Shown one piece after another: positions 1 through 10,813 of a DNA stretch of 28,625 nucleotides. Source of the DNA: Treponema sp. UBA1793. Lineage in GTDB: Bacteria; Spirochaetota; Spirochaetia; Treponematales; Treponemataceae. How positions within the stretch are numbered: the first letter of the stretch is position 1; each line of letters opens with the position of its first letter. The position numbers were made by a program, and so were the translations under genes. The stretch covers positions 1 through 28,625 of the forward strand of contig DCFX01000016.1 in NCBI GenBank assembly GCA_002314445.1, written 5' to 3'. The notes beneath the pieces were generated by a model. That model was not told the origin of the DNA. It saw only the letters and a list, made by a program, of their open reading frames with translations, and ran no database searches.

Positions 1-3000
1 GCGATGGTTCCGTCGAGCCAGCCGCTCATGCCTGTCACCTGACTGTTCGTGTTGTACGTGTACTCAGTATTCTTTCCGCCGGGTGTCGTCACTTCTGTCA
101 ACCGATTCAGGCTGTCGTAGCCGTACTGCATGGTAAGGCCCGTCGCACTCCAGTTCATGGATGTCACAAGGTCATATGCATTGCTCTGGTATGTTCCGTC
201 CTTCATGTTGTAATACATGGCCGTGCTGCCGTTCGTCACGGACTTTACGGTTCCTGCTTCGTCGTACTCATATGAAGTTGTCTCCGTCCTGCTGCCGTTC
301 TGTGCCGTCTCGTCTTTCAGCTTATTCGTTTTCGTGTATTTCCGTGTAAAGACTGTCCCGTCCGCATCGGTATAGTTCACGACATTTCCCCATGCGTCGT
401 ACACGTATGTGAGCTTACTGCCGGTTGGTGTCGTTTCTGCTGTCACGCGGTTCAACGTATCATACGTATATGTCCGTTCATTTCCCGTTCCGTCAGTCTG
501 CTGTACCACACGGCCTAAAGCGTCATAGGCTTTCTCCAGGTCTTTCAGCACCGTGCCGTTGTCTTTCACTTTCTCCGATGTTTCAAGGTTCATCGTATTC
601 GTATATGCGGTTGCCTTTCCGTTCTGGTCAACTTTCTGCGTTACGGTTCCGTTGTCATCATATGTGTATCTGACTCCCGGATCGTTCTCTCCTGAGCACA
701 CTTTTGAAATACGGCCTGCATCATCATAGGTGGTAAGCCGTATGCTCCCGTCCGGTCCGGTCACCTGTATTTCACGTCCCGCGTCGTCGTATGTATATGA
801 GGTTACGTATCCGTCCAGCGTTTTCGTCTCAGGGCTGTTCCGTTTTGTGTACGTGCAGACGGTCACTGCTCCCTCGGGATCGCTGCGTTTGAGCACGTTA
901 CCCCTCCCGTCGTACGCGATGAGTATGTCCGCGGCTCCAGGGCTTTCCCTCTTTTCCGTATGCGGTGTCCATGCCTTTACGAGCCGGTTGAACATATCGT
1001 ATTCCATGCGCAGGAAGAACTCTCCGGTATAGGCCGTGTTGTTTTCGCGAGGATCTGTTATGTCCGTTCTGTTTCCGGCTTCGTCATACGCGTACGATGT
1101 AACCTGCCCTGCTTCGTCTGTCTGTGTCAGGACGTTCCCTTTCCAGTCGTACGTCCATTTCTTCGTATGCCGATTGTCTGCAGCCGTTCCTTCATATCCG
1201 CTTGTTTCTTTTATGACGCTGCCGCGTCCGTTATACTCTTTTTCTTCTATATATATACTGTTTCCCACGGGCGTACGCGACTGTATTGTTTCTCCCAGTC
1301 CGTTCACCGTACAGGTCGTCGTCGTGGTTACGTCTCCGTACCCCGTGGTTATCGACGTGAGATATCCGTCCGCGTTGTATTCTTTCGTAACAGCCGGCTG
1401 TACTTCTTTTGTACTGCCGTTTTCTATTACGCTCACCGCTGGTTTCGTCACCACAGCTTCAAGCCCCAGGCTGTTGTAGCGCGTAGTTGTACTGCTGCCG
1501 TTTCCGTCGACACTTTCCAGTACGCGGCCGCGGCCGTCGTAGTATGTCTTCCGGCTTATCCAGATGCCGCTTCCTTTATACGCTCCGTTTTCGATGATGT
1601 TTCCCGGCCAGTCGGTCTGCTGCCGTGTCTTTCTTTCCGTTTCGTCTGTCACTGTCACCGTGTTTGTGTCGTCATCGTATGCATATATTTTTTTCGTACT
1701 GTCGGGATTCGTGACAGCTGTCACCCGTCCCCGTGAGTCATACTCGTACTTCGTCGTAAGGTCTGAAAGTTTGTATGTCTCGTGTACAGAGACAGGTCCC
1801 TGCATACTTATTACTTCGTCATAGCCGTCGTAGTCGAACGTTGTTGTTATCGTGTCGCTTCCGTCGGAAAGATTTTCCGGCAGAACGGTATTGTCCGTCT
1901 TTACAATCGATACGAGCCGTCCCAGATTGTCATACGTGTTTACCGTGACTCCGCCTTTTTCATTGGTGACTGTGCTCGTCAGTTTTGTGTCGTCGTACGC
2001 GACCGTTACCGTCGACTTCCCGCCGTCCTTATGCTGTCCGGTAAGACGTCCCAGGCTGTCGTAGCCGTATGCCGCCGTATTTCCGTCTGCATCCGTATCA
2101 GATACGAGCTTTCCGGTCAGGAGATTGAACTTCTGCGTCGTTTTCAGCGTACTGCTTCCGTCTGCTCCCGAGGCGTTCCGTACAGACAGTCCGGATTTCG
2201 TCACCGTATAGGAATCGCTTCCGTAGTCGTACGCGTACGTTGTTACCTGACCGGCAGGGCTTGTTGTCTCTGCAAGCTGCCCGTCGGAATCGGTATACGC
2301 ATAGTTCCAGGTGCCTCCTGCTGTCGTCTTTGCCGTCATCTGGCCGTATGCGTTATACGCATACGATTCGGTTACTTTCGTCGTAATTGTCTCTCCTGAG
2401 GAAACGGTTCCGGTACTTTCTGTCGTTACGGAAGAAGGCAGATCAGTCCGGTAACCGGCAGAGGGAGGCAGGAATGTGCGCGATACGGCCATACCGCTTG
2501 TCCTGCCGTCCGTTGTATACGTATGATGCTCTTCCGTAACATTTCCGTAACCGTCATAGTCATACGAATCGGCTGCGCCGTTCCCCTCTGCCTTTGCCGT
2601 ACTCCTTTCTGCCGTCCGCATCAGCGTGCTGTTCAGCGTGAGTGTACCGGAATCAATTATTTTTCCGCTTTCTTTTTCCTGCCGCGTTATGCCTGTTTCA
2701 TATACCTGAAGTTCTGTCGTATTAGTGCTTTGCGCTACAGAGCGCAGGTTTAATGCGACTTCAAGCGCTTCCGGTGCCTCACTCAGCCGGGGGCGGTCCT
2801 TCTTTGTGTATTTAAATTTCAGTGTCGACACAATGCGGCCGTCGTCAATAACTTCAGACTGTGTTACAAACTGATTCTCCGTTGCACCGCTTACTGTATA
2901 TGTATACGCGGTAGTCCGCACAGACTCACCTTCTGCAGATAATGCGACGCTTCTGCTGACTGCCTGCAGCTTTTTGTACGTTATGTTCCATACATATGAC

Positions 3001-6000
3001 GTATTATCCGACTTTATCGTATCATCGTATGATAAATCTTCTGTTTCCTGATACGCTACCGCAGTCGTTCCGATCCCCGGACCTGAGACGGAACTTAATG
3101 CCTGCACCGTTTTCGTTTTCGGCTCGGGCTGCCCGTATCCGACGGGGGGATTCTTCCGTTCGGTCGTTGTCGTCAGTTCTTCCGGCGTATATCCGTATGT
3201 CCAGACTCTCCCGCCTGCATCTTCGGTACGAATCAGTTTTCCGTCTTCAGTCGTATAGGAAATGCTCACACCGCCGCGTACCGCTACCGAGCTGATTTTC
3301 CCCGACGTATACCCGAATGTGATAATCCTTCCCAGCGAATCTGTCGCGGTAATTCCGCCCGATTGATAATCGAACGATATGCTGTTCTTTCCTGTTTCGT
3401 CGGTCATTTTTGTAACACAGCCACTGCTGTCGAATGTTACTTTCCTCCCGCCGCTCTGGTATAACACTGCGCCTTTATATGAATATGATGACCCCAGCGG
3501 TATCCAGGTTATGAATCCGAAAAGATAGTACACCTTTTTCCGGAAAGTGAACTCGATTGTCTCGTCGGTGTATTCATGATTTTCCATCACCAGCGTCAGG
3601 TTGTCTCCATCCTTCACCGTATCCTTCAGCACCATCTGTGCAAGGCTCACCGTATTCCCGTCGGGATCGGCCATCCACAGCTGGGAACCGTTCCATGCAA
3701 GATACGGCATATTCATCTTCCAGCCTTCCGCTATTTTCCACGGGCTCTCTCCGTCTATTTTTATACCGCTGCTGCCGTTCGAGTCTGAACCGCCTGTCTC
3801 TTTTCCGTCCTTCTGCGCTCTCGTCGTGCTGTACACCCGCTGTACAGCAAAATCAAGTCCGTTTTTCCCCGGCAGGGCAAGTTCCGTAAAGCGGGTCGAC
3901 ACAACGCCGTCGTTTGAGACAAGAACCTCTCCCGGTCCTATGCCGCTCTTAAACGGACTGTATGCTCCCTCCCTCATCTGCTGCGGCGTTAATACTTCTT
4001 CCTTCGTTGCCTGTACCGAAAAGTCGGTAAAGTGATTCGTGGGGAAGAGCATTACATGACGTGCCGTGTCGGCATGTCCGTTTTCAACCGGCACCCAGCA
4101 GCCCCAGAGGTCATCATAATAAAACGGCTTTAAATCCGATTCCGTGTACCCGTCCGGTATCTTTTCCGGGCTGTATGCTATCTCCAGCACGGCGTCTTTT
4201 TTCAGATCGGCATGGTTCGTTGTTTCCGTCTTTTCACCTTTCTGCCGTACTTCCGTCACTGAATAAATGCCGCTCACAAGCGGCTGCACCGGCTGTACTG
4301 AAATGGAATTGAGCGGTACTTCGTTGATCTGTACTTTGATGATATCGTCTGCTGTTGCGCCCTGCGGTATTGTCAGCGTGATGTTGTCGTATTCGGCAAC
4401 GGTATCTCCGCTGTCCGCTATGCCGACGCTTGCAATTCCCGCCTGAGCGCCGAACCATGCACTTTTCGGGCTTTCATTCCCGGCGCGGTCAACAGCCCAC
4501 ACGCGGTAATAAACAAGCTGTTCCTTTACGACATCGGTATCGGTATACGTGTTTGCGCCGTATGTCCGGCCGGTCAGTTCCCTCACTCCATCGCTCCAGG
4601 CCGGCTTTCTCTCTATCCTGTAACTTTGATATGATTCCCCGTCGTCAATGCCCGTCCACTTCATCGTTATGCTGTCGTCCGACGGTACGGGACGGACGTT
4701 CTGCGGTTCCGGCGGATTCGATGTATCGATATATTCTTTCTGTTCCGATTCCGTAATGTTGCCCGCCCGGTCTACTGCCCGCACCGTGACTGTCCGTATG
4801 CCGTCTTTCAGCTCCGGCAGCTGCAGCGGGCTTGCCGTTTCCGTCCATGCGCCGTCGTCGATTTTATAGTCATAGTGATCTATACCTGACATACCGTCTT
4901 CCGATGCAAATGTCAGGACGGGACTGGTATTGTTCGTCCACCCGTCCACGTCTGATTTTATTTCAAAAGCCTGCGGCGGCGTCACATCAACACAGAAACG
5001 GACACGCTCCGTATTGCTGATGTTTCCGCACCGGTCTTCCGCGCGTATCGTGTACGTGTAGAATCCGTCGGCAAGCGTACAGATTTTTTTCTCTATATAT
5101 CCGGTACCCTCTTCCCATGGTTCATTATTGAACTGCCACCACAGCTGTTCGTCTGCATGACCGTCCGCTTTAAATTCCACACCGGACTGCGCAATGTACT
5201 GCCCCTCCGACGGGGTCAGGAGTGTTATTGCAGGCTCCGTACTGTCACGGTGTATTGTCACCTGCTGTTCGTCCGTCCGGCCCATATTGTCGGTAACGCA
5301 CACGCTCACCGTCTGTACACCTTCTTCGAGCGGTACGTCTACGGTATACCGGTCATCTTTAAGCGGGACTGCCGTTCCGTTGACGGTAACGCTTAATCCG
5401 TCACCACTCCCCGCGCGTCCGCTGACAGTCATGCTGCTGCGCTGCGTACATATATCTCCGCATGGTTCGTCTATTGTCAGCTGTACGTTTCCGGCTGCCC
5501 TGTAGACGGGTTTCTCCGCAGCTGCAAGTTCGTTCCGCAGAGATTTGTCCCGCAGCGTCACTTCCAGTACCTGATATCCTTCATGAACGGCCGCTGTACC
5601 GGTAAAGCGGCCGTCTGTAATTTCAACTTCCTTTGCACCGATGAAGCATCTTGTATTGCTGAGTGTTACCGTTCCGCCCACGGAAACGTAACCGCCTTTT
5701 GTATATTCGCACGACGTGTCGTCAAGGCTGAACTGCGCAGAACCGCTTTCCATGCGGGCGGTAATTGTTTTTACCGCAGTACTGTTTCCCAGCGTTCCCT
5801 TTACCGTATACCGTTCGCCCGTACCGGCAATCGCTTCCATCTGGTTCAACGGCATCCAGAACACGTTACCCATCTGCCTCGGATAATACTGTCCGTTAAT
5901 GACAGGCTTAGTCAGGCAGCTGCCCGTCCATCCTATAAGACAGTCTCCGCTCCGCCCCTGTCCCGTTATCAGGACAGACTCATCCGGCCACCACAGTTCA

Positions 6001-7628
6001 AGCGATACCGTTTTATCGCTCAGGGGGCTGCCGTACAGCTGTACTTCGTTACATAAAAAATCAGCGTCAGATACGAGCGTTACCGTATCCGCAGCAAGTC
6101 CTTTCAGGTCCGCTTCCCAGAATCCGCGCTCATCGTACTGAAGGCTTTTTGTATTCCACCGGTTGCCCTGAACATACAGCGACAGATCGTTCAGTCCGTC
6201 CGCATATACCCGTATCTTTTCCAGTTCGTACTGCCGGTCCAGTTTCCATGTCTTTTCGGATGCGGCTTTTTCGTCCGTTTTTACAGGCGCCCCTGTAAAG
6301 CCGTCGCTGTAATGTGCACCCAGCTGTATTGAACCGTCATCGCATGTCCCGCGCAGAATAATTCCCTCAAGTTCCGCACCTCCCGTATCAACGTCAAAAA
6401 ACTGCGTACCGGCTTTTTCTTCATCCGGGTTTATTTTCTTTGTATACACACTTTCTGTTCCGATGTACGCGGAAGGGAATACGGTATACTCTTTCCCGTT
6501 TATACTCCCGCTGATACTGTCTCCGTCAGTCCCTTTGACGATATATTCAGCTTCATACTGTTTCCCTGCCGGATCGGACATACTGAATCCGTACCGCCCC
6601 CGGCTGTCTTTTCCGCTGTATACGGGAGAACGGACGGCAGCGTGCGGTGTACCTTCTCCCCATACTTCTATCTGATTGATATACCGCGCAAGCTCCCAGC
6701 CGCCGGGGAATGTTATCCTTATACGCTTTGTCCGGATGCCGCCGCTTATATCAAGCCGCTGCCATCCCGTCCTGAAGTTTCCGCTGAATGTCTGTTTTCC
6801 GCTCCACGCCGTTCCGTCCCAGAACTCAAACGCGATGCTCCTCCATGTCTCGCTGCAGTAAACTTTGAGGGTCTCCACCGTATACGTTCCGTCAAGTTCC
6901 CAGATTATTTCACCATCCTTCGACGGATTTCCCATTGCCGCTGCAAAAACATCAGTCACTTTCGTTTTAAAGGGTGCCTGCTGTATTTCCCAGGGAATGG
7001 ACCAGACAGGTTCATACCACGTCTCCGAAATGATTCCGTCCCATAACCGTGACGGTTTCAGGTTTATATATTCCTTCTGGTTAAAGCTGTATGATTCCGG
7101 CAGTATCTTTCCGTAACGGACTGTATCAGCCTGCTCTTTCCACGTTACGGTATAGATTTTTGCTTCCGCCGCGTCTTTGCCTTCAACCGTCACAAGCATT
7201 TTCTTTGTGCTCCGCAAATCTTCCGTAAAACGCAGACTCACGCTCCCGCTGACAGCCCCGCGGATTATACCTCCCTCAACCGGTATCAGGGTTCCCTCTT
7301 CTTCGTAAAAAATCCTGACTGTCGTTTCCGCACCCGTATCAAGTATAACATCTGCCCCGTCTATGTAGTGCACCGAATCCCAGTAACTTTCCGCCCAGCC
7401 TTTCGTCTCTCCGCTGCCCAGCGCCCAGTACGTCGCTTCATCATCGTCAAAGGCATACCGTGCCGGCGTGTACATGCCGGTCGACGCTGACTCCCTCACA
7501 CCATCCGTAAGACTGTCGCCCCACGTTGTATCCTGTCCGTACAGTGTCATCCCGCAGAAAAGGGCAATACTGATAATGACTGCCGGCAGTTTTCCTGTTT
7601 TTATTTTTTTATTCAGTCCGTCTCTCAT
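1..7628 (-). CDS. Giant secreted YD-repeat (RHS) protein with discoidin-like and FnIII-like front, 3' end outside window
   Basis: The frame is open from the ATG at 7628 to the left edge, about 2542 codons, with no stop seen, so the C-terminus is missing. Residues 1-31 form a signal peptide: a KKIK-containing N-region, then VIISIALFCGMTLYG. Next come carbohydrate- or surface-binding-like modules. Residues about 54-70 (PARYAFDDDEATYW) resemble the start of an F5/8 type C (discoidin) domain, and two further stretches near residues 215-340 and 440-540 have a similar flavour. Ig-like repeats with 'D.TPP' and 'RAVDRAGN' follow (about 700-970), then an FnIII-like segment (about 975-1055). An RHS entry segment containing RVYSTTRAQKDG lies near 1262. 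From about 1400 onward it is a YD-repeat array (YDGYGNV, YDSLGRLT, YDDAGR). YD repeats form a hollow shell in characterised RHS and Tc proteins. The start overlaps the upstream gene's stop as ATGA, so translation is probably coupled. Whether a toxin tip follows cannot be seen. Confidence 0.9.
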   Translation of the reverse strand, partial: MRDGLNKKIKTGKLPAVIISIALFCGMTLYGQDTTWGDSLTDGVRESASTGMYTPARYAFDDDEATYWALGSGETKGWAESYWDSVHYIDGADVILDTGAETTVRIFYEEEGTLIPVEGGIIRGAVSGSVSLRFTEDLRSTKKMLVTVEGKDAAEAKIYTVTWKEQADTVRYGKILPESYSFNQKEYINLKPSRLWDGIISETWYEPVWSIPWEIQQAPFKTKVTDVFAAAMGNPSKDGEIIWELDGTYTVETLKVYCSETWRSIAFEFWDGTAWSGKQTFSGNFRTGWQRLDISGGIRTKRIRITFPGGWELARYINQIEVWGEGTPHAAVRSPVYSGKDSRGRYGFSMSDPAGKQYEAEYIVKGTDGDSISGSINGKEYTVFPSAYIGTESVYTKKINPDEEKAGTQFFDVDTGGAELEGIILRGTCDDGSIQLGAHYSDGFTGAPVKTDEKAASEKTWKLDRQYELEKIRVYADGLNDLSLYVQGNRWNTKSLQYDERGFWEADLKGLAADTVTLVSDADFLCNEVQLYGSPLSDKTVSLELWWPDESVLITGQGRSGDCLIGWTGSCLTKPVINGQYYPRQMGNVFWMPLNQMEAIAGTGERYTVKGTLGNSTAVKTITARMESGSAQFSLDDTSCEYTKGGYVSVGGTVTLSNTRCFIGAKEVEITDGRFTGTAAVHEGYQVLEVTLRDKSLRNELAAAEKPVYRAAGNVQLTIDEPCGDICTQRSSMTVSGRAGSGDGLSVTVNGTAVPLKDDRYTVDVPLEEGVQTVSVCVTDNMGRTDEQQVTIHRDSTEPAITLLTPSEGQYIAQSGVEFKADGHADEQLWWQFNNEPWEEGTGYIEKKICTLADGFYTYTIRAEDRCGNISNTERVRFCVDVTPPQAFEIKSDVDGWTNNTSPVLTFASEDGMSGIDHYDYKIDDGAWTETASPLQLPELKDGIRTVTVRAVDRAGNITESEQKEYIDTSNPPEPQNVRPVPSDDSITMKWTGIDDGESYQSYRIERKPAWSDGVRELTGRTYGANTYTDTDVVKEQLVYYRVWAVDRAGNESPKSAWFGAQAGIASVGIADSGDTVAEYDNITLTIPQGATADDIIKVQINEVPLNSISVQPVQPLVSGIYSVTEVRQKGEKTETTNHADLKKDAVLEIAYSPEKIPDGYTESDLKPFYYDDLWGCWVPVENGHADTARHVMLFPTNHFTDFSVQATKEEVLTPQQMREGAYSPFKSGIGPGEVLVSNDGVVSTRFTELALPGKNGLDFAVQRVYSTTRAQKDGKETGGSDSNGSSGIKIDGESPWKIAEGWKMNMPYLAWNGSQLWMADPDGNTVSLAQMVLKDTVKDGDNLTLVMENHEYTDETIEFTFRKKVYYLFGFITWIPLGSSYSYKGAVLYQSGGRKVTFDSSGCVTKMTDETGKNSISFDYQSGGITATDSLGRIITFGYTSGKISSVAVRGGVSISYTTEDGKLIRTEDAGGRVWTYGYTPEELTTTTERKNPPVGYGQPEPKTKTVQALSSVSGPGIGTTAVAYQETEDLSYDDTIKSDNTSYVWNITYKKLQAVSRSVALSAEGESVRTTAYTYTVSGATENQFVTQSEVIDDGRIVSTLKFKYTKKDRPRLSEAPEALEVALNLRSVAQSTNTTELQVYETGITRQEKESGKIIDSGTLTLNSTLMRTAERSTAKAEGNGAADSYDYDGYGNVTEEHHTYTTDGRTSGMAVSRTFLPPSAGYRTDLPSSVTTESTGTVSSGETITTKVTESYAYNAYGQMTAKTTAGGTWNYAYTDSDGQLAETTSPAGQVTTYAYDYGSDSYTVTKSGLSVRNASGADGSSTLKTTQKFNLLTGKLVSDTDADGNTAAYGYDSLGRLTGQHKDGGKSTVTVAYDDTKLTSTVTNEKGGVTVNTYDNLGRLVSIVKTDNTVLPENLSDGSDTITTTFDYDGYDEVISMQGPVSVHETYKLSDLTTKYEYDSRGRVTAVTNPDSTKKIYAYDDDTNTVTVTDETERKTRQQTDWPGNIIENGAYKGSGIWISRKTYYDGRGRVLESVDGNGSSTTTRYNSLGLEAVVTKPAVSVIENGSTKEVQPAVTKEYNADGYLTSITTGYGDVTTTTTCTVNGLGETIQSRTPVGNSIYIEEKEYNGRGSVIKETSGYEGTAADNRHTKKWTYDWKGNVLTQTDEAGQVTSYAYDEAGNRTDITDPRENNTAYTGEFFLRMEYDMFNRLVKAWTPHTEKRESPGAADILIAYDGRGNVLKRSDPEGAVTVCTYTKRNSPETKTLDGYVTSYTYDDAGREIQVTGPDGSIRLTTYDDAGRISKVCSGENDPGVRYTYDDNGTVTQKVDQNGKATAYTNTMNLETSEKVKDNGTVLKDLEKAYDALGRVVQQTDGTGNERTYTYDTLNRVTAETTPTGSKLTYVYDAWGNVVNYTDADGTVFTRKYTKTNKLKDETAQNGSRTETTSYEYDEAGTVKSVTNGSTAMYYNMKDGTYQSNAYDLVTSMNWSATGLTMQYGYDSLNRLTEVTTPGGKNTEYTYNTNSQVTGMSGWLDGTI

Positions 7629-10600
7629 CTCTCCGCCGCCTTTTTATCATCTATTTCTTCTGCCGTCAGCACGCCGGTATCCCACTTGTAATAATCAGCC
7701 TCATTACCGCTTATGATTGTTGCTGTATTGATTGTTATAGTGATTTTGCTGCCGTTATCAGTTCTGTCTTCTTTTATTCCGTATACCAGGTTACCGGTCA
7801 CGGTGCAGTCATTAAGTACTGCAGATGCACCGCCGAATATATGCAGTCCCGTCCTGTTTCCGCTCAGAGTACTGTCTTTAATGGTCACCGACGCTCCCTG
7901 ACAGACCTCCAGCCCCTGATCCGCATACTGAATGAGGCTGTTCGTTATGGAGGCTTCTGCTCCGGATTCAAGATACAGTGTGCCCCAGCCGCACACCTGT
8001 TCATCAGCAGCACGGAAACCGTCCGCACCGGTATTCTCCGCTTCGGTAACGGTAACGGGTTTACTGCCGTTATTAATTATTAATTTCCCTCCGCCTTTCA
8101 CCCGTATGCCGCTTAACGGGTTCATATCCGCTCCGCTGCAGCACAAGACGTCCGTTCCCTCAATTTCTCTTCCGTCTCCGATTGTAAGTGTCATTCCGTC
8201 AGGTATAACGACAGTGCCGAGCAGCACGTGTCTGCCTACCCACGTTTCATTTCCGTACAGTGTCCCGTACCGGGAATCGACTACATGTACCGGTATGAGG
8301 GCTGCCGCACTGCCGTTCCCCGTTATCTGCATAGAATAAGTCGAAGTATCACCCGTACGGGCAGAATCCTGTTTGAACGCATGCGACACCGACAATCCGT
8401 CCGCGGTACTTCCGTCCCCGAAATTCCATCCGTATACGGTTCCGGTACTTTCCCCGGAAACAGGTTCTATTTCAAGAGCGGCAGCCTGATACGGCCTGAC
8501 CGTAATGCCGCCCGAACTGTAATCGGCTCCGGTACTTACGGAAAGCGTAAAACCGCCCAGATCAGGGGCGGCTGCCGTCAGTTTTATTACGGCAGTTTCG
8601 TTTTCATACTCTGAGCCGGCGTATCCTTCACTTGCGGTCAGTATAAAACACGACGGCTTGTTGTATGTCAGATAGACAGGTTCCTGAAACATGACCCAGC
8701 CCTCTCCGCTGGCGGCAGCCTCGTCCGAATACAGCCGCAGGCCGCTTTCGTCAGCGTTTCCGGAACTGCCGGTACATCCGCCGGTAGCACCATCCGAAAC
8801 AGCACCTTCCACCTGCTGACGCAGCAAATAGGTACCGCCGTTACCGGAGTCAATACCGGTAACCTGCTTTAACACAAGCCGGTAGGGCTCCATATCGTAG
8901 TCCTGCACGCGGAAAGCTATCTGCACCATACCGTTAGAAGGCAGTACAAAATCCTTATCCCTGCGGCTTTCGCTCCCGTCCGCTCCAAGTATAAGCTCCT
9001 TTCCGCCCCGGCCCGTAATTTTCCACGTTATAATTCCCTTATTATCCGCAAGCAGAAAGGCCGCAGGGCCGCCGTTGTACTCAGTAAAACTGCAGTTCAG
9101 GGGAGTTTCATAAAACGTGTATCTGATATTTTTATGTCCGAACCCGCGGTCCGATGCGATGGTGTCTTCGAAATAATATGTCCGCACTCCGTCGTTTTCA
9201 GAGCTGACGAACTGAGCCGCGGACAGTGTCTGCATTCCGGTCAGGTTCCGCCACACGGAACGCTCATTCTCCTGAAAAAAGGTATTGAAATTGTCCTCTG
9301 TTATCTCAACGCTGCCCGCAAGAAAAGTCCGTTTGTATCTCACTGTGCCATAACTGTCGGGACTGATGGCACCAAGCGTTATCTTCGTCTTAATAAGGCT
9401 GCCTGCAACGCGCGAATCCGCAGTGTCGGCCGACGCATGTATTGCGGCAGGCAGCAGAATGGAGGCTGTCCGCACACTGCTGTTGCCGGCAGCGTCTTCT
9501 GCAGTAAGCTGCACATACACTGTTTTATCGCTCGAACGGTCTATACCGTCGAGCGGTATCCTGCAGCTGCAGTCATAATCGGATACGGACGCAAGGGCAG
9601 TATGTTCCGCAGATATAAAACTGCCTGAGCCGGTTCTGTACTGTACGGTAATTTCCGCAAGTCCCGAATTAACACCTGCATCGCTGACATTACCCGAAAC
9701 AGCAAGATACTGCATAAGCTTCCCGTCCGCAGGTGCCTCAAAAGCGAGCCCGACAGTTCCGATAACGGGAGCTTTCCTGTCAAGTTTTACGCTTCCGAAT
9801 GATTTGGAACTGCTCTTTCCCGATTCATCGACCGCGGCGGCAGAGACATCATATACTCCGGCACTGCCTGCGGCCACCGAAAACACGCCGGTACTGACGT
9901 CCCCGTCAGCATACAGCACTACAGATTCCACTTTGTTGTCATCTTCAGCACTGACACCGACAGTTACCGGTCCCTTTACCCATGTGCCCGCTTCGTATCC
10001 GTCTGCAGTAAACGTGATAACGGGAGGCGTTCTGTCTATATTAACCCGGAAGCTTGTCCATGCTCCCTCATTTCCGACATTATCAACTGCACGGACTTTT
10101 ACATTCTGAGTAGTATTGACGGTATAGTCCGGAACATATACCGGTTCGGAAAGGCTTTCCACTACGTATGCTGCAATGCCGCATCCGCCTGTGTCATCAC
10201 CGGAGAACGTTAATATGACAGGTTCGCCAGCCCACGCACCTTCCGTATAAACAGCCCCGCTTTCTGTTACTGCCGATACGGCTGCAGACGGACCGGTGCT
10301 GTCCACTGTAAACGTCTTTGACCATACAGAATAGTCAAAACTGGAACTATGTCCGGAACTGTCTCCTTCACCGCCCATAAACTTTAATAAAACTGTTGTC
10401 GTACTGCCGGCAGTATACGTAAACGAACCGTCAGTTTTTTCTTTACCGTTAATAAAAAGCCGGGTTTTACAGGAGCCGCCGCCGCCTTCCCCATAGCTGC
10501 CCGGTCCTGAACCTGAGCTTTCCCAGCTCCATGACGTCTCCGCCGAAGAATATAAAATATTCAGGACGGTACCATCTCTTATATAGACGGCATCTTCTCC

Positions 10601-10765
10601 CTCGTAAACGGACGCATCGGGCATACTGACTGACAGACTGTAATTTTTACCGCTTCCGTTCTGATACCCGCTAAGGTCGCCTTTTTTTGAAAACGTCAGC
10701 CCGTATCCTGCAGACAGTACAAAACCTGCAAGCAGCATCGCAAAACCAAAAACTCTTTCCTTCAT
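7625..10765 (-). CDS. Secreted multidomain surface protein: Ig-like, PKD and right-handed beta-helix regions
   Basis: This encodes 1046 residues. The ATG at 10765 is preceded by a good Shine-Dalgarno sequence (AGAGAGGA, about 7 bases upstream). Residues 1-22 form a signal peptide (KERVFGFAMLLAGFVLSAGYG), so the protein is exported. Residues about 150-440 hold Ig-like repeats of the kind found in bacterial adhesins, with 'VRAVDNVGN', 'IDRTPPVITF', 'LDRKAPVIG' and 'EDAAGNSS'. A PKD-like motif WNFGDGSTADG lies near residues 777-797. The last 200 residues show repeated short beta-strand and turn units ('GAEASITNSLIQYADQGLEV', 'TVTGNLVYGI') typical of a right-handed parallel beta-helix, as in pectate-lyase-like folds. 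I see no pectate lyase active site and make no enzymatic claim. It is the first gene of an operon with the giant RHS gene (4-base overlap) and is likely a surface or adhesion partner of it. Confidence 0.88.
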   Translation of the reverse strand: MKERVFGFAMLLAGFVLSAGYGLTFSKKGDLSGYQNGSGKNYSLSVSMPDASVYEGEDAVYIRDGTVLNILYSSAETSWSWESSGSGPGSYGEGGGGSCKTRLFINGKEKTDGSFTYTAGSTTTVLLKFMGGEGDSSGHSSSFDYSVWSKTFTVDSTGPSAAVSAVTESGAVYTEGAWAGEPVILTFSGDDTGGCGIAAYVVESLSEPVYVPDYTVNTTQNVKVRAVDNVGNEGAWTSFRVNIDRTPPVITFTADGYEAGTWVKGPVTVGVSAEDDNKVESVVLYADGDVSTGVFSVAAGSAGVYDVSAAAVDESGKSSSKSFGSVKLDRKAPVIGTVGLAFEAPADGKLMQYLAVSGNVSDAGVNSGLAEITVQYRTGSGSFISAEHTALASVSDYDCSCRIPLDGIDRSSDKTVYVQLTAEDAAGNSSVRTASILLPAAIHASADTADSRVAGSLIKTKITLGAISPDSYGTVRYKRTFLAGSVEITEDNFNTFFQENERSVWRNLTGMQTLSAAQFVSSENDGVRTYYFEDTIASDRGFGHKNIRYTFYETPLNCSFTEYNGGPAAFLLADNKGIITWKITGRGGKELILGADGSESRRDKDFVLPSNGMVQIAFRVQDYDMEPYRLVLKQVTGIDSGNGGTYLLRQQVEGAVSDGATGGCTGSSGNADESGLRLYSDEAAASGEGWVMFQEPVYLTYNKPSCFILTASEGYAGSEYENETAVIKLTAAAPDLGGFTLSVSTGADYSSGGITVRPYQAAALEIEPVSGESTGTVYGWNFGDGSTADGLSVSHAFKQDSARTGDTSTYSMQITGNGSAAALIPVHVVDSRYGTLYGNETWVGRHVLLGTVVIPDGMTLTIGDGREIEGTDVLCCSGADMNPLSGIRVKGGGKLIINNGSKPVTVTEAENTGADGFRAADEQVCGWGTLYLESGAEASITNSLIQYADQGLEVCQGASVTIKDSTLSGNRTGLHIFGGASAVLNDCTVTGNLVYGIKEDRTDNGSKITITINTATIISGNEADYYKWDTGVLTAEEIDDKKAAER

Positions 10766-10813
10766 GTTACATTCCTCTCTACAGGCACCATACAGTCCCT
10801 GAATATGCTTTTA

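Noticed and set aside
960..2399. Long plus-strand open frames opposite the left RHS gene
   Set aside because: They are Arg/Ser/Val-rich mirror frames of YD-repeat codons, lack ribosome sites and domains, and the minus-strand frame is continuous and recognisable.
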